A stretch of DNA of 64,000 nt from an uncultured Alistipes sp. (GTDB lineage Bacteria; Bacteroidota; Bacteroidia; Bacteroidales; Rikenellaceae): NCBI GenBank assembly GCA_905213895.1, contig CAJMKE010000001.1:62001-126000 (forward strand). Reading direction: 5' to 3'. Of the stretch, positions 43,345 through 51,423 are shown one piece after another; within the stretch, counting starts at the first letter, position 1, and each line of letters begins with the position of its first letter. A program made the position numbers and the translations under genes. The notes under the pieces were generated by a model. It did not search any database. It saw nothing but the letters and a program-made list of their open reading frames with translations, and had not been told where the DNA came from.

Positions 43345-43632
43345 TTAGCGGCAGGACTGCAACGCTTCGTAATATGCGTAGTTGGAGATGAACTCGCGCA
43401 ACTCCCCGCGGGTCGTCAGACGGCAATATTTGTACTCCGCCGGCAGAGGCTTCCAAAGCGTGAAGGTGCGGAGGTTGGTGCTGCATGATTCGATGCGCAA
43501 AGCCTCTTCGTCCGATTCGGAAATCAATGCCCATAGCGAACTGTCGTTCGGGCAGTCGGGGTTGTCGGTGTGGAGCATGTAGACTTCGCCTTTTCTGAAT
43601 TTGAACCCTTCGATTGTGTTATGCTTTTTCAT
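43345..43632 (-). CDS. Small protein of unknown function
   Basis: A 95-aa protein with no signal peptide or membrane segment, start chosen at MKKHNTIEGFKFRKG. Residues 9-50 (FKFRKGEVYMLHTDNPDCPNDSSLW-like) form a beta-rich patch, and the C-terminal half is helical with a Cys at the third residue from the end. I do not recognise the family. It lies 68 bases from the AddA-like helicase start and 184 bases downstream of the DUF3244 gene on the same strand. The upstream in-frame ATG at 43698 is less likely. Confidence 0.55.
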   Translation of the reverse strand: MKKHNTIEGFKFRKGEVYMLHTDNPDCPNDSSLWALISESDEEALRIESCSTNLRTFTLWKPLPAEYKYCRLTTRGELREFISNYAYYEALQSCR

Positions 43633-43662
43633 AAGTCGGTTTGTTTCTTGTTCTTGTAAAAA

Positions 43663-43786
43663 GCGCGATTCGCAACGTTCGTCTTCTGGAATCCGCATCT
43701 CCCGATTTCATCCCGTCGGGAATCGCGCATAATCTCCCCATAACTGCCTGTCGGTTAATTGTATCGTATTGATATTCAACCGACAG
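43663..43786. other. Two inverted repeats between the 95-aa gene and the DUF3244 gene
   Basis: GCGCGATTC (43663-43671) pairs with GAATCGCGC (43720-43728), enclosing CCCGA/TCGGG (43701-43705, 43716-43720). A second pair, CTGTCGGTT/AACCGACAG (43748-43756, 43778-43786), follows. The latter sits 30 bases downstream of the DUF3244 stop on the minus strand and may end its transcript, although no T-run is present. Confidence 0.45.
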
Positions 43787-43816
43787 ACAGAGCAACGGTA
43801 TGCTGTAAGTCAGGCT

Positions 43817-44212
43817 TTACAACGTAAATTCTCCGTAATAGGTGGTTTCGTTTTCGGTCTGTATCGTCAGCAGATAATTGCCTTTCGATGCCGAAATCTC
43901 CATTTCGAAGTGTCCGTCTGCCGAATCGCAGCAGTCGAAGTACATTTCGCCGGTCGATTGGTTAGCCACGGTGATGTTGAGAGTGCCTATCTCTGCGATG
44001 AAGTCGAGGACTACCCGCCCGTCGTCGTACATGCCCGTAATAGGAATAAATGCCGGAGTACGCGGACGGGTGATTTGACTTTCGTTACCACTACCTTTAT
44101 GAATTGTAATAGGAGTTGTTTTTACATCGTCTTTTGAGGTTGCTGCCGATATAGTAGCGGTTGCCGAAAATACGAGCATAAGCGAACAGATGGATGCAAT
44201 AAGTTTTTTCAT
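43817..44212 (-). CDS. DUF3244-type small secreted protein
   Basis: A 131-aa exported protein: signal peptide residues 1-24, a short Ser/Thr/Lys-rich linker, then one Ig-like beta domain (TPAFIPITGMYDDGRVVLDFI...GEMYFDCC...GNYLLTIQTENETTYYGEFTL). This matches the DUF3244 family, frequent in Bacteroidales next to TPR-type regulators. Its promoter at 44213-44437 holds a TAACTTTG box, three TGTCAG repeats and a palindrome. It lies directly downstream of a membrane-spanning TPR/HTH regulator, so it may be its ligand or target. Confidence 0.82.
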   Translation of the reverse strand: MKKLIASICSLMLVFSATATISAATSKDDVKTTPITIHKGSGNESQITRPRTPAFIPITGMYDDGRVVLDFIAEIGTLNITVANQSTGEMYFDCCDSADGHFEMEISASKGNYLLTIQTENETTYYGEFTL

Positions 44213-44249
44213 AATTTTTTGGGTTTTTGGTTAATAAAAAATGTTATTG

Positions 44250-44257
44250 CAAAGTTA
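44250..44257 (-). promoter_or_regulatory. -7 element of the DUF3244 gene (TAACTTTG)
   Basis: Perfect TAnnTTTG match on the minus strand, about 38 bases upstream of the ATG. Confidence 0.6.
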
Positions 44258-44299
44258 TGCCCCGAATCGTGAATGTCAATAGATACGGGCTTTTTTAAT

Positions 44300-44368
44300 C
44301 TGACATCGCGATTTGTAAACCGCTGACACATACAATAATATATTGTATCATCGCAGCAAAATCTGACA
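44300..44368 (-). promoter_or_regulatory. Candidate operator: three TGTCAG repeats and a palindrome
   Basis: TGTCAG occurs on the minus strand at 44300-44305, 44323-44328 and 44363-44368. Between the last two lies the perfect 7-3-7 palindrome TACAATA-ATA-TATTGTA (44331-44347). All are upstream of the DUF3244 -7 box. They could bind the neighbouring HTH regulator as an activator. Inferred, not shown. Confidence 0.45.
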
Positions 44369-44437
44369 CGGCAGTTTGTGTTATCGATAAACAATGCGAG
44401 ATGGGAAAAATATCGGTTGTAAATTAGTAATTTGTTG

Positions 44438-46081
44438 CTAAACCGACGTATTGCCGAACGCACCTCTGCTCGGGGTATTCGACGCCGCTATCTTGGCTTT
44501 CAGTCTGGATTTGCGCTTGTAGATATTTTCGATACTATCGCCCATGAATATGCAGATGATTCGGTTGGAGAATCCTGCGAACAGATAACATGCCAGTCTG
44601 AAATCTTTCTCCGTCAGTTCGGGCATGTCTTTTCTCAACCGAGCCATTTTGTTGTCCCTGCACTTGTTTACTATATCTTCCAGTTCGTCGAGAGTCGTCT
44701 TGTTGTTGCTCAAATCGTCTATTACGCTTTTGACCTTGCAGTATATGTGTTCCTGCTGTTTTCTCGTGTTCGGCTGTTCGTAATACATGTTGCCGAGTTC
44801 GTCGATAAGTTGCAGTCTGTCTTTCAACAGACGTTCGAGCAGAGGTGCCATGTCGTCGTGCTGCCTGATTGTGTTTTGCAGTTCATTGACCGTAGCCATG
44901 TATCTGTTGATTTCCTCGTTCTTCAATCTTATTCTGTACCGCATGTACTTGACTATCGCCAGCGATATTGCGATTCCGAATGCTGCAATGGTGGATGCGA
45001 CGATTTTGCTGATTGTGTATCGCTGATGGTTTCGTTCCGATTTCTGCCGGAAATAATCTTTCTGCGCCGATATTATCGGTTGACGTAATGATTCTTGTAA
45101 TAACTTAAATTGCAACTTTGTACATTTATTATAATCAATGTATGCTTGTTTGTAATTGTGAAATTGAATGTTTACTCTTGCCGATTGAAAATACATTGCG
45201 GTTGAATCTGCTTTATCATAGGATTTGCTCCATCCATATTCTAAATATTTTATAGATTCATCTTTCTTATTATTTGCTGCAAGTATATGTGCGATGGTTC
45301 CGATAATATATGTTGTATGTGATGAAATGCTGTAATTATCTGATAATTGTTTGAATATTTCATACGCATCAATATATTCTTCAGAAGCGTCATATTGTAT
45401 CATCAATTCACTTAAACATAATCTTATTAAAGTAGAATCGTTGCTATCAATTGCTGCGTGTAACGAATTTCTCAAATAGTCTATTCCATAATTCGTAGTA
45501 TTTGTATGTAAGCACACTTTTCCCATTTCCAGTAACGCATAATTGCGATGTTGGATAAGACCCGCTTTCTCGTAGTGGTCGCGCGATTTGGAATATGCCT
45601 CGAAACTTTTGGTGTAGTCGCAGTAGTGCTTGTAAATATCACCCATCTGCGTATATATCAAACCGGCGATATAATTATCGCCGGTTGTTTCGATGTCCTG
45701 CTCGGCATCGAGGAATGCAAGCATCGCTTTTATGTATTCGCCGCTGTTGCGCAGAACGCGACCGTGATAGAATTTCGCGGTAATCCGTTCGCGGGTCGGA
45801 CCGTATCTGTCGTAATAGTTCACCGCAATGCGTGTCAGAGAATCGTTCGCCACGTCGATATAGTTCTTGTCCAACGCCTGCGAATATATCAGCGCATGAC
45901 GCGCACGGTCTTTCGGCGTCCGCAGTTGCCGGCGGTCTACCGACATTATCGTCGTAAGTGCCGAGTCGGGATAGGTTTGCATTTGGGATTCGGCGAGAGC
46001 CATCCGATTGTGAACCCTGCCGAAGTCGGTACAACCGAAGAAAAACACTGAACCGATAATAGTTATAAACATTCTATTCAT
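44438..46081 (-). CDS. Membrane-spanning TPR regulator with C-terminal HTH
   Basis: A 547-aa one-protein signal transducer. It starts with a lipobox-like signal (FFFGC, Cys17). Periplasmic tetratricopeptide repeats fill residues ~20-350. One membrane helix (357-380) follows, then a cytoplasmic coiled coil (383-450) and a LuxR-like helix-turn-helix near 490-540 (LTEKDFRLACYLFAGFSNRIICIFMGDSIENIYKRK). Such TPR/HTH proteins are abundant and little studied in Bacteroidales. Residues ~181-334 are encoded by strikingly AT-rich DNA. A TATCTTTC box (46105-46112) is the probable promoter. Confidence 0.83.
   Translation of the reverse strand: MNRMFITIIGSVFFFGCTDFGRVHNRMALAESQMQTYPDSALTTIMSVDRRQLRTPKDRARHALIYSQALDKNYIDVANDSLTRIAVNYYDRYGPTRERITAKFYHGRVLRNSGEYIKAMLAFLDAEQDIETTGDNYIAGLIYTQMGDIYKHYCDYTKSFEAYSKSRDHYEKAGLIQHRNYALLEMGKVCLHTNTTNYGIDYLRNSLHAAIDSNDSTLIRLCLSELMIQYDASEEYIDAYEIFKQLSDNYSISSHTTYIIGTIAHILAANNKKDESIKYLEYGWSKSYDKADSTAMYFQSARVNIQFHNYKQAYIDYNKCTKLQFKLLQESLRQPIISAQKDYFRQKSERNHQRYTISKIVASTIAAFGIAISLAIVKYMRYRIRLKNEEINRYMATVNELQNTIRQHDDMAPLLERLLKDRLQLIDELGNMYYEQPNTRKQQEHIYCKVKSVIDDLSNNKTTLDELEDIVNKCRDNKMARLRKDMPELTEKDFRLACYLFAGFSNRIICIFMGDSIENIYKRKSRLKAKIAASNTPSRGAFGNTSV
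45121..45540. other. AT-rich block inside the TPR regulator gene
   Basis: By hand count these 420 bases have 125 G or C, about 30%, against a visibly much higher value on both sides. The change at about 45540 is abrupt. The block encodes the distal part of the periplasmic TPR domain and the frame is unbroken. Confidence 0.75.
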
Positions 46082-46192
46082 CGCCGTTTCGGTCGTTTTT
46101 GTTTGAAAGATAGGAAAAATATTTCTAACGGAGAGTGATTATCTGCGGAAAAAGTCGTACCTTGGTCTTTCGAAAATTATAACACTACGGGT

Positions 46193-46933
46193 ATGAACAG
46201 GTTGATTTCGGTTTTGGCATTGCTTTCGTTCGCAATGCCGGTTTTCGCTCAATCCGCATCGTCAGAGCCTGCCGCTCCGCAGAAATCGGAGCGCGTAACA
46301 TCGATTCCGAAAACGGATTTGTTGTCGCCATTCTCCAAATTGGACATCGACGGTCCGATGAACGTGCATCTGAAACGAATCGGCGACGGGGAGGATACGA
46401 AAATCGTCTACGATACCAAAGGATACATATCGTCCAAATTCAAGGCATCGGTCAATAAGGAGGGCGTTTTGAGGGTCGAAGAACGGCTGGACCAGAAACG
46501 CGACGACGTTACGGACGTTACGATATACTATAATTCGCTGTCCGAAATAAAGGTCGCCCGTGCGACGGCGACTTTCGACGATGCGCTCGAATGCCGCATC
46601 CTCGACATGTCGGTTACGGGCGGAGCGATAGTTACGATAGACGTGCAGGCACTCGACACATTCATCGAGTGTACGGGCAAGAGTTCGCTCGTCATAGGCG
46701 GGTCGTCGCGATACTTCAAACTCAATGTTTCGACCGCCAAGGTCGAGGCGTGGAAACTCGATACCGTATCGTCCATCGTCGATGCGTCGCACGGCGCGGA
46801 TGTCCGCGTCAGGGCGTCCGAGCGTTTGGAGGCGGTAACCTCGACATCGGCGAAGGTGTTCTATCGCGGCAATCCCGAAATCGTGCGCGGCAAAACGTCG
46901 CTCTTCGGCGGCGAAATAATATTGGTGGACTAA
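46193..46933 (+). CDS. DUF2807 (putative auto-transporter adhesin head GIN-like) protein
   Basis: A 246-aa exported protein: signal peptide (ending VFAQS), then a beta-solenoid-like region of short repeated strands (FSKLDIDGPMNVHL..., LSEIKVARATATFDD, SSIVDASHGADVRVRASERLEAVTSTSAKVFYRGNPEIV). The pattern fits the DUF2807/GIN domain of Bacteroidetes envelope proteins. It is divergent from the TPR regulator, sharing the 111-base region 46082-46192. It precedes the AddB-like gene by 16 bases, so the nuclease gene may be read through from here. Function unknown. Confidence 0.78.
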   Translation: MNRLISVLALLSFAMPVFAQSASSEPAAPQKSERVTSIPKTDLLSPFSKLDIDGPMNVHLKRIGDGEDTKIVYDTKGYISSKFKASVNKEGVLRVEERLDQKRDDVTDVTIYYNSLSEIKVARATATFDDALECRILDMSVTGGAIVTIDVQALDTFIECTGKSSLVIGGSSRYFKLNVSTAKVEAWKLDTVSSIVDASHGADVRVRASERLEAVTSTSAKVFYRGNPEIVRGKTSLFGGEIILVD

Positions 46934-46949
46934 TCGCCGGCGGAAATCG

Positions 46950-49796
46950 ATGCGCACTTTTCTGTCAGAGGTCGCCGGCAGGCTCTATGCCAAATACGGC
47001 AACGACGTTTCGTCGCTGTCGATAATGTTCTCGTCGCGGCGTGCGCGGCTTTTCTTCGCCGATGCGCTCGCGTCGATTGCCGACCGCCCGATTTGGGAAC
47101 CCGAATATCTGTCGGTGGACGACGTGATGACGGAGTTGGCGGAACTGCGCCCTGCCGATAAAATCCGACTGATTGCCGAACTTTACGGCGTATATTCCAA
47201 GTATCACGACGAGAGTTTCGACAAATTCTATTTCTGGGGCGAAATGTTGCTCGCCGATTTCGACATGATAGACAAATACATGGTCGATGCGTCGCAACTT
47301 TTCCGCAACATATCCGACATAAAGGAGTTGGAAGCCGATGTCGGCTATCTCAACGAAAAACAACTGCGCATAATAGCCGATTTCTGGCGGACGATAGGCG
47401 AGGAGACGTCGCTTTCGGAGCAGAAACGGCGGTTTCTGGCAATCTGGCGGACGCTCGGCACAATTTACGACGAGTATCGCGAACGCTTGCGCTCGCTCGG
47501 CATCGCCTATACCGGCATGATGTACCGCGAGGCGGTCGGGCGAATCGACAGCGGCAATGCGAATCCGCTGCCGCCGCGCCGTTACGTCGTGGCGGGATTC
47601 AACGCGCTTTCGACCTGCGAAAGACGGCTGTTCGCCTATCTCGCGAACAATTACGATGTCGATTTCTTCTGGGATTACGACGACTATTATGTTGCTGACC
47701 AGACGCAGGAGGCGGGACTGTTCGTGCGGAAGAGCATCCGCGAACTGCCGCCCGAACGCGGCGTGAGCCACGATAATTTCCGCAATATCCGCTCTTTGCA
47801 TACGGTCGCCGCAGGGTCGAACGTCATACAGTGCAAATATGCGGTTTCGGTGCTTCGCGACCTTGCCCGCGACGGAAAACTGGACAAGGAGACCGCCGTG
47901 GTGCTGACGGACGAGAATCTGCTGATGCCGCTGCTTTACGCTCTGCCCGAAGACCTCGGCGCGGTGAACGTAACTATGGGTTATCCGCTGCGCAACACTC
48001 TGGCTTACTCGTTCTTGGAGCGGCTGCTTGAATTGCAGCACCATGCCCGCTCGGGGGCGTCGGGCGATACGTTCTACTATGTCGATGCCGACGGAATACT
48101 GACACATCCGTATATCGCCGATTCCGACCGAAAGACGATTGCCGCGATTCGCGACGAAATGGTCAAGAACCGTCTTATCTCCGTGCCGTCGGAGGTCGTC
48201 GCACGCACGCCGCTGCTGTCGAGGATATTTCGGGTGGCGGGCGGCTGGCGCGATTTGATGTCATACCTGCGCGATGCAATCGCTGCGGCGGCAGAAACGC
48301 CATACAGCGGCGACGAGGTGCGGTTCCGCGTGGAGTATCTGTCCGTGCTGTCGGAGAGCATCGGCAAACTTTACAATATGTTGCAGTCGTGCGGAATGGA
48401 TGTTTCGGACGATGTCTGCCGGTCGCTCGTGCGGCGGCATTTGCAGAACGAACGCATCCCGTTCGAGGGCGAGCCGCTCGAAGGATTGCAGGTGATGGGA
48501 ATACTCGAAACGCGAAATCTTGATTTCCGTAACGTCGTGATTCTGTCGATGACCGACGACAATTTCCCCGGCAGCCGTACCGCCGATTCGTCGTTCATCC
48601 CTTACGGACTGCGTCTCGCATACGGATTGCCGACGCCGGAGCATCACGAGGGAGTGTATGCCTACTATTTTTACCGGCTTATCCAGCGCGCCGAGAATGT
48701 ATACATGTTCTATTGCTCGCATGCCGACGAGAAAAGCACCGGCGAACCGAGCCGGTATATCAGGCAGTTGGAGTATGAAACCGATTTCAAAATCTCGAAA
48801 ACCGATGTCGGTGCGGATGTCAATCTTGCCGACAGCAAGCCGATAGAGATTCCGAAGACAGCCGAGGTGATGGATGTCCTCGACGGATTTACCGACGGTC
48901 GGTCGTTTTTGTCGCCGACGGCATTTTCGCGGTACGTGCAGTGTCCGCTGAAATTCTATTTCTCGTCGGTCGCCAAAATCCGTACCGACGACGAACTGAC
49001 CGAGGAGGTCGATAATCAGACGTTCGGCAACATTTTCCATAAGGCGGCGGAACTGTTTTACGGCGAAGTTCTCGACGAGCAGCATCCCGCATCGCATCTG
49101 CAACGTCTTATCGAAGCAGGTGCGGTGGAGCGTGCGGTTAATTCGGCAATCAGCGAGGTTTATTTCGGACGCGAGGACGGCGAGTTGCCCGAATTGAGTG
49201 GAGATTTGCTGATTATAAGGGATATAGTTACCCGTTATCTGCGCGATAACGTGGCTCGTTACGATGCCGCGAACGATTCGTTCGCCGTTATCTCGACCGA
49301 ACGCACCGTCGAATACGATTTCCCGTTCGCGGTCGGCGGCAGAGAACGGAAAATGCGGTTCAAAGGCTATGCCGACCGTGTGGACAGCCTCGATGACGGC
49401 AAGATACGTGTCGTCGATTACAAGACGGGTGCGGAGCATTTGGAGTTTGCCGGACTGACGCAACTTTTCTGCGGCGAGGCGAAACAGCGGTTGTCTAACT
49501 TCATAAATACTCTGTTGTATGCCATGATGTTGCGATACGAGTACGGGCGCGATGCCGTGCCTGCGCTGTATTATGTCCGCAAAATGGCGGACAGCGGATA
49601 TTCGCCGTTGATTATCGATAAGTCGCGCAATCTTTTGGGCGTCCCTTATTCCGAATATGCAGCCGAGTTCGAGGAGTATGTCGGCGCGACGCTTCGCGAG
49701 ATGTTCGACCCGACAGTCCCGTTCTGCCAGAGCGAGGATGCTGATGCCTGCAACAGTTGCGATTTCGCCGCTGTTTGCGCACGCAACAAACGATAG
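46950..49796 (+). CDS. PD-(D/E)XK nuclease, AddB-like
   Basis: Partner of an AddA-like helicase in double-strand-break end processing. The 948-aa protein has a degenerate helicase-like body (SIMFSSRRARLFFADAL at the start, LQVMGILETRNLDFRNVVILSMTDDNFPG). The C-terminal nuclease domain has RVDSLDDGKIRVVDYKTG as the catalytic core. Cysteines in YVQCPLKFYF and near the end (ACNSCDFAAVC) fit the 4Fe-4S staple of AddB. There is no functional Walker A, as in Bacteroidetes forms. The AddA-like gene is 3.7 kb away on the opposite strand. Confidence 0.9.
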   Translation: MRTFLSEVAGRLYAKYGNDVSSLSIMFSSRRARLFFADALASIADRPIWEPEYLSVDDVMTELAELRPADKIRLIAELYGVYSKYHDESFDKFYFWGEMLLADFDMIDKYMVDASQLFRNISDIKELEADVGYLNEKQLRIIADFWRTIGEETSLSEQKRRFLAIWRTLGTIYDEYRERLRSLGIAYTGMMYREAVGRIDSGNANPLPPRRYVVAGFNALSTCERRLFAYLANNYDVDFFWDYDDYYVADQTQEAGLFVRKSIRELPPERGVSHDNFRNIRSLHTVAAGSNVIQCKYAVSVLRDLARDGKLDKETAVVLTDENLLMPLLYALPEDLGAVNVTMGYPLRNTLAYSFLERLLELQHHARSGASGDTFYYVDADGILTHPYIADSDRKTIAAIRDEMVKNRLISVPSEVVARTPLLSRIFRVAGGWRDLMSYLRDAIAAAAETPYSGDEVRFRVEYLSVLSESIGKLYNMLQSCGMDVSDDVCRSLVRRHLQNERIPFEGEPLEGLQVMGILETRNLDFRNVVILSMTDDNFPGSRTADSSFIPYGLRLAYGLPTPEHHEGVYAYYFYRLIQRAENVYMFYCSHADEKSTGEPSRYIRQLEYETDFKISKTDVGADVNLADSKPIEIPKTAEVMDVLDGFTDGRSFLSPTAFSRYVQCPLKFYFSSVAKIRTDDELTEEVDNQTFGNIFHKAAELFYGEVLDEQHPASHLQRLIEAGAVERAVNSAISEVYFGREDGELPELSGDLLIIRDIVTRYLRDNVARYDAANDSFAVISTERTVEYDFPFAVGGRERKMRFKGYADRVDSLDDGKIRVVDYKTGAEHLEFAGLTQLFCGEAKQRLSNFINTLLYAMMLRYEYGRDAVPALYYVRKMADSGYSPLIIDKSRNLLGVPYSEYAAEFEEYVGATLREMFDPTVPFCQSEDADACNSCDFAAVCARNKR

Positions 49797-49949
49797 CAGG
49801 GGAATTGACATTCAGCGCATCTGAAAATATTATGAATTGTAAATATTTGATTGCTACTATCATGCGTAAAAATATGCCGAATAATTAGGAATTACCGAAA
49901 TAACACATTATTTTTAACAACGATATATTAAACATAGGCAAGAGTTGTA

Positions 49950-49997
49950 GTAAGGTTCTGTGTACTTGCCGATGCTTTGAAATAGAACAGAACTTAC
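49950..49997 (+). promoter_or_regulatory. Inverted repeat in the leader of the 254-aa secreted protein
   Basis: GTAAGGTTCTGT (49950-49961) faces ACAGAACTTAC (49987-49997), pairing with one bulged base around a 25-base loop, 17 bases upstream of the ATG. It could be an operator or an RNA hairpin. The rest of 49797-50014 is AT-rich and I see no gene in it. Confidence 0.5.
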
Positions 49998-50014
49998 CTT
50001 AAAACCTTATAATT

Positions 50015-50779
50015 ATGAAGCGAATAGTTATTTTAGGATTTTTGTCTTTGGTTGCAAGTTTTGCAATCGCACAGAATCAGTCCGGCGATGTCGGTGCGCA
50101 GGTCGCGGAATTGCAGACCAAAATAGATGCTCTTAATGCCGAAATCGACAGCAAGGAGTTGCTGATGAATAAGATGATATGGGAATATATCATCGAAACG
50201 AGCGAGAGAACATCGAAGCCTATAAAATATGGCGACTGCGATGAGATAAACGAAAAGATGCTTTGCGATAATGTCGAGTCGCTCGGTGCGTTGCGAGACG
50301 ATATGAATGCCAAGTACGACAAGGTTAAGAAAATCAGAGCGGCTCAACGCGGATATGCCAAACTCAATGACCGTTGGCTGGCATCGCGGGCTTATCCTAA
50401 AAACAATCCGGAAAGATTGAAAGTGGAGGGAGAATTCAAAATCTTCTTTGACAAATTGCGGAAAGATAAGAAATCCGGATACAAAGAGGCGTACGACGAG
50501 TGGAAAGCCGCAGAAGCCGCTTTGTCTGTCGCGGTCTGCAAATATGCTTTGGAGCAGGCGGTTGCGGCTAATCGTATATTGCCTTTGGATGGTATAAAAA
50601 GATGGTCGTTGTATGCAATTAAAAATAACTATGCGCCGATAAGAAATTTGTCGGATGAGATAACGACATTGAAATCGTTGAAAAACGAATGCTACAAATA
50701 TCAGCAGAAAATACGTTTCGCCATTGACGACAAAAAAATTGTCGATGACGTGGTAATCGTTGAAGAATCCGTAGAGTAA
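50015..50779 (+). CDS. Secreted coiled-coil protein of unknown function
   Basis: A 254-aa exported protein: signal peptide residues 1-19 (ending FAIAQ), then a predicted coiled coil (QVAELQTKIDALNAEIDSKE, residues 29-48) and mostly charged helices to the end, with four to five cysteines. No lipobox. Composition is richer in A/T and Lys than that of its neighbours. I do not recognise the family. It has its own hairpin-bearing leader and a terminator, so it is a single-gene unit. Confidence 0.65.
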   Translation: MKRIVILGFLSLVASFAIAQNQSGDVGAQVAELQTKIDALNAEIDSKELLMNKMIWEYIIETSERTSKPIKYGDCDEINEKMLCDNVESLGALRDDMNAKYDKVKKIRAAQRGYAKLNDRWLASRAYPKNNPERLKVEGEFKIFFDKLRKDKKSGYKEAYDEWKAAEAALSVAVCKYALEQAVAANRILPLDGIKRWSLYAIKNNYAPIRNLSDEITTLKSLKNECYKYQQKIRFAIDDKKIVDDVVIVEESVE

Positions 50780-50806
50780 GGTTATACCTATATATATTAT
50801 ATAGAG

Positions 50807-50842
50807 ATTGCCGCGACCTTATGGGTTTCGCGGCAATATTTT
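50807..50842. terminator. Terminator between the secreted protein and the HAD gene
   Basis: 10-bp perfect stem ATTGCCGCGA/TCGCGGCAAT (50807-50816, 50828-50837) with an 11-base loop, followed by ATTTTG. It can serve both convergent genes. Confidence 0.82.
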
Positions 50843-50855
50843 GTCCGGCGACCGG

Positions 50856-51419
50856 CTAATACGGCAGACTGACTTTGACGAACGACGCTCCGCTCGCTTC
50901 TGCCGCACGCAGTCCGATTCCCGAATCCTCGAATATCAGTGTTTCCGACGGTTCGACGCCGACCATGCGCATCGCTTTCAGAAAACAGTCGGGTGCGGGC
51001 TTCGACCTCTCGACATCGTCCGACGAAAGTATTCCGTCGAATCCGTCCCTGATTCCGAGATATGCCATGGCGTTGCGGAGGTTGGATATGTGCCCCGTAG
51101 ACACTATCCAAGCCTGCCCGCCCTGACGGCGGAAATCCTGAACGAAGTTCCACAACGGTTCGTTCAGCGAAACGAGGTCGAAATGGGTGGGGTATATCTC
51201 CACCTTGCGTCGGCGTATGCGGGCGATTCTTTTAGGGTCGGTGATTCCGAGGTCGCGCAGGAACTCGGGACACCGCAGTCCGAAATATTTGCGCCGGTAT
51301 ACCTCCTCGGTAAGTTCTATGCCCTCCTCGCGCAGGGCTTCGATGTATGAAACGGTATTGGCTCGCGCCGTGTTTGCGAGCGTGCCGTCGAAATCGAGCA
51401 GTAGCAGTTTTATTCGCAT
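50856..51419 (-). CDS. HAD-family phosphatase (phosphoglycolate phosphatase-like)
   Basis: A 187-aa cytoplasmic hydrolase. Motif I is LLDFDGTLANT with nucleophile Asp9. Motif II is the Ser/Thr of WIVSTGH, motif III is the Lys in ERSKPAPD and motif IV is EDSGIGLRAAEASG. The helical cap is small. This fits beta-phosphoglucomutase/phosphoglycolate phosphatase relatives. The substrate cannot be told. It begins 4 bases after an M23 peptidase gene and is probably the third gene of that unit. Confidence 0.87.
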   Translation of the reverse strand: MRIKLLLLDFDGTLANTARANTVSYIEALREEGIELTEEVYRRKYFGLRCPEFLRDLGITDPKRIARIRRRKVEIYPTHFDLVSLNEPLWNFVQDFRRQGGQAWIVSTGHISNLRNAMAYLGIRDGFDGILSSDDVERSKPAPDCFLKAMRMVGVEPSETLIFEDSGIGLRAAEASGASFVKVSLPY

Positions 51420-51423
51420 GTTG

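Noticed and set aside
43277..43534. N-terminal extension of the AddA-like helicase
   Set aside because: The added 86 residues are Arg/His/Pro-rich without helicase motifs, overlap the 95-aa gene on the same strand, and lie upstream of a TATCTTTA promoter-like box.
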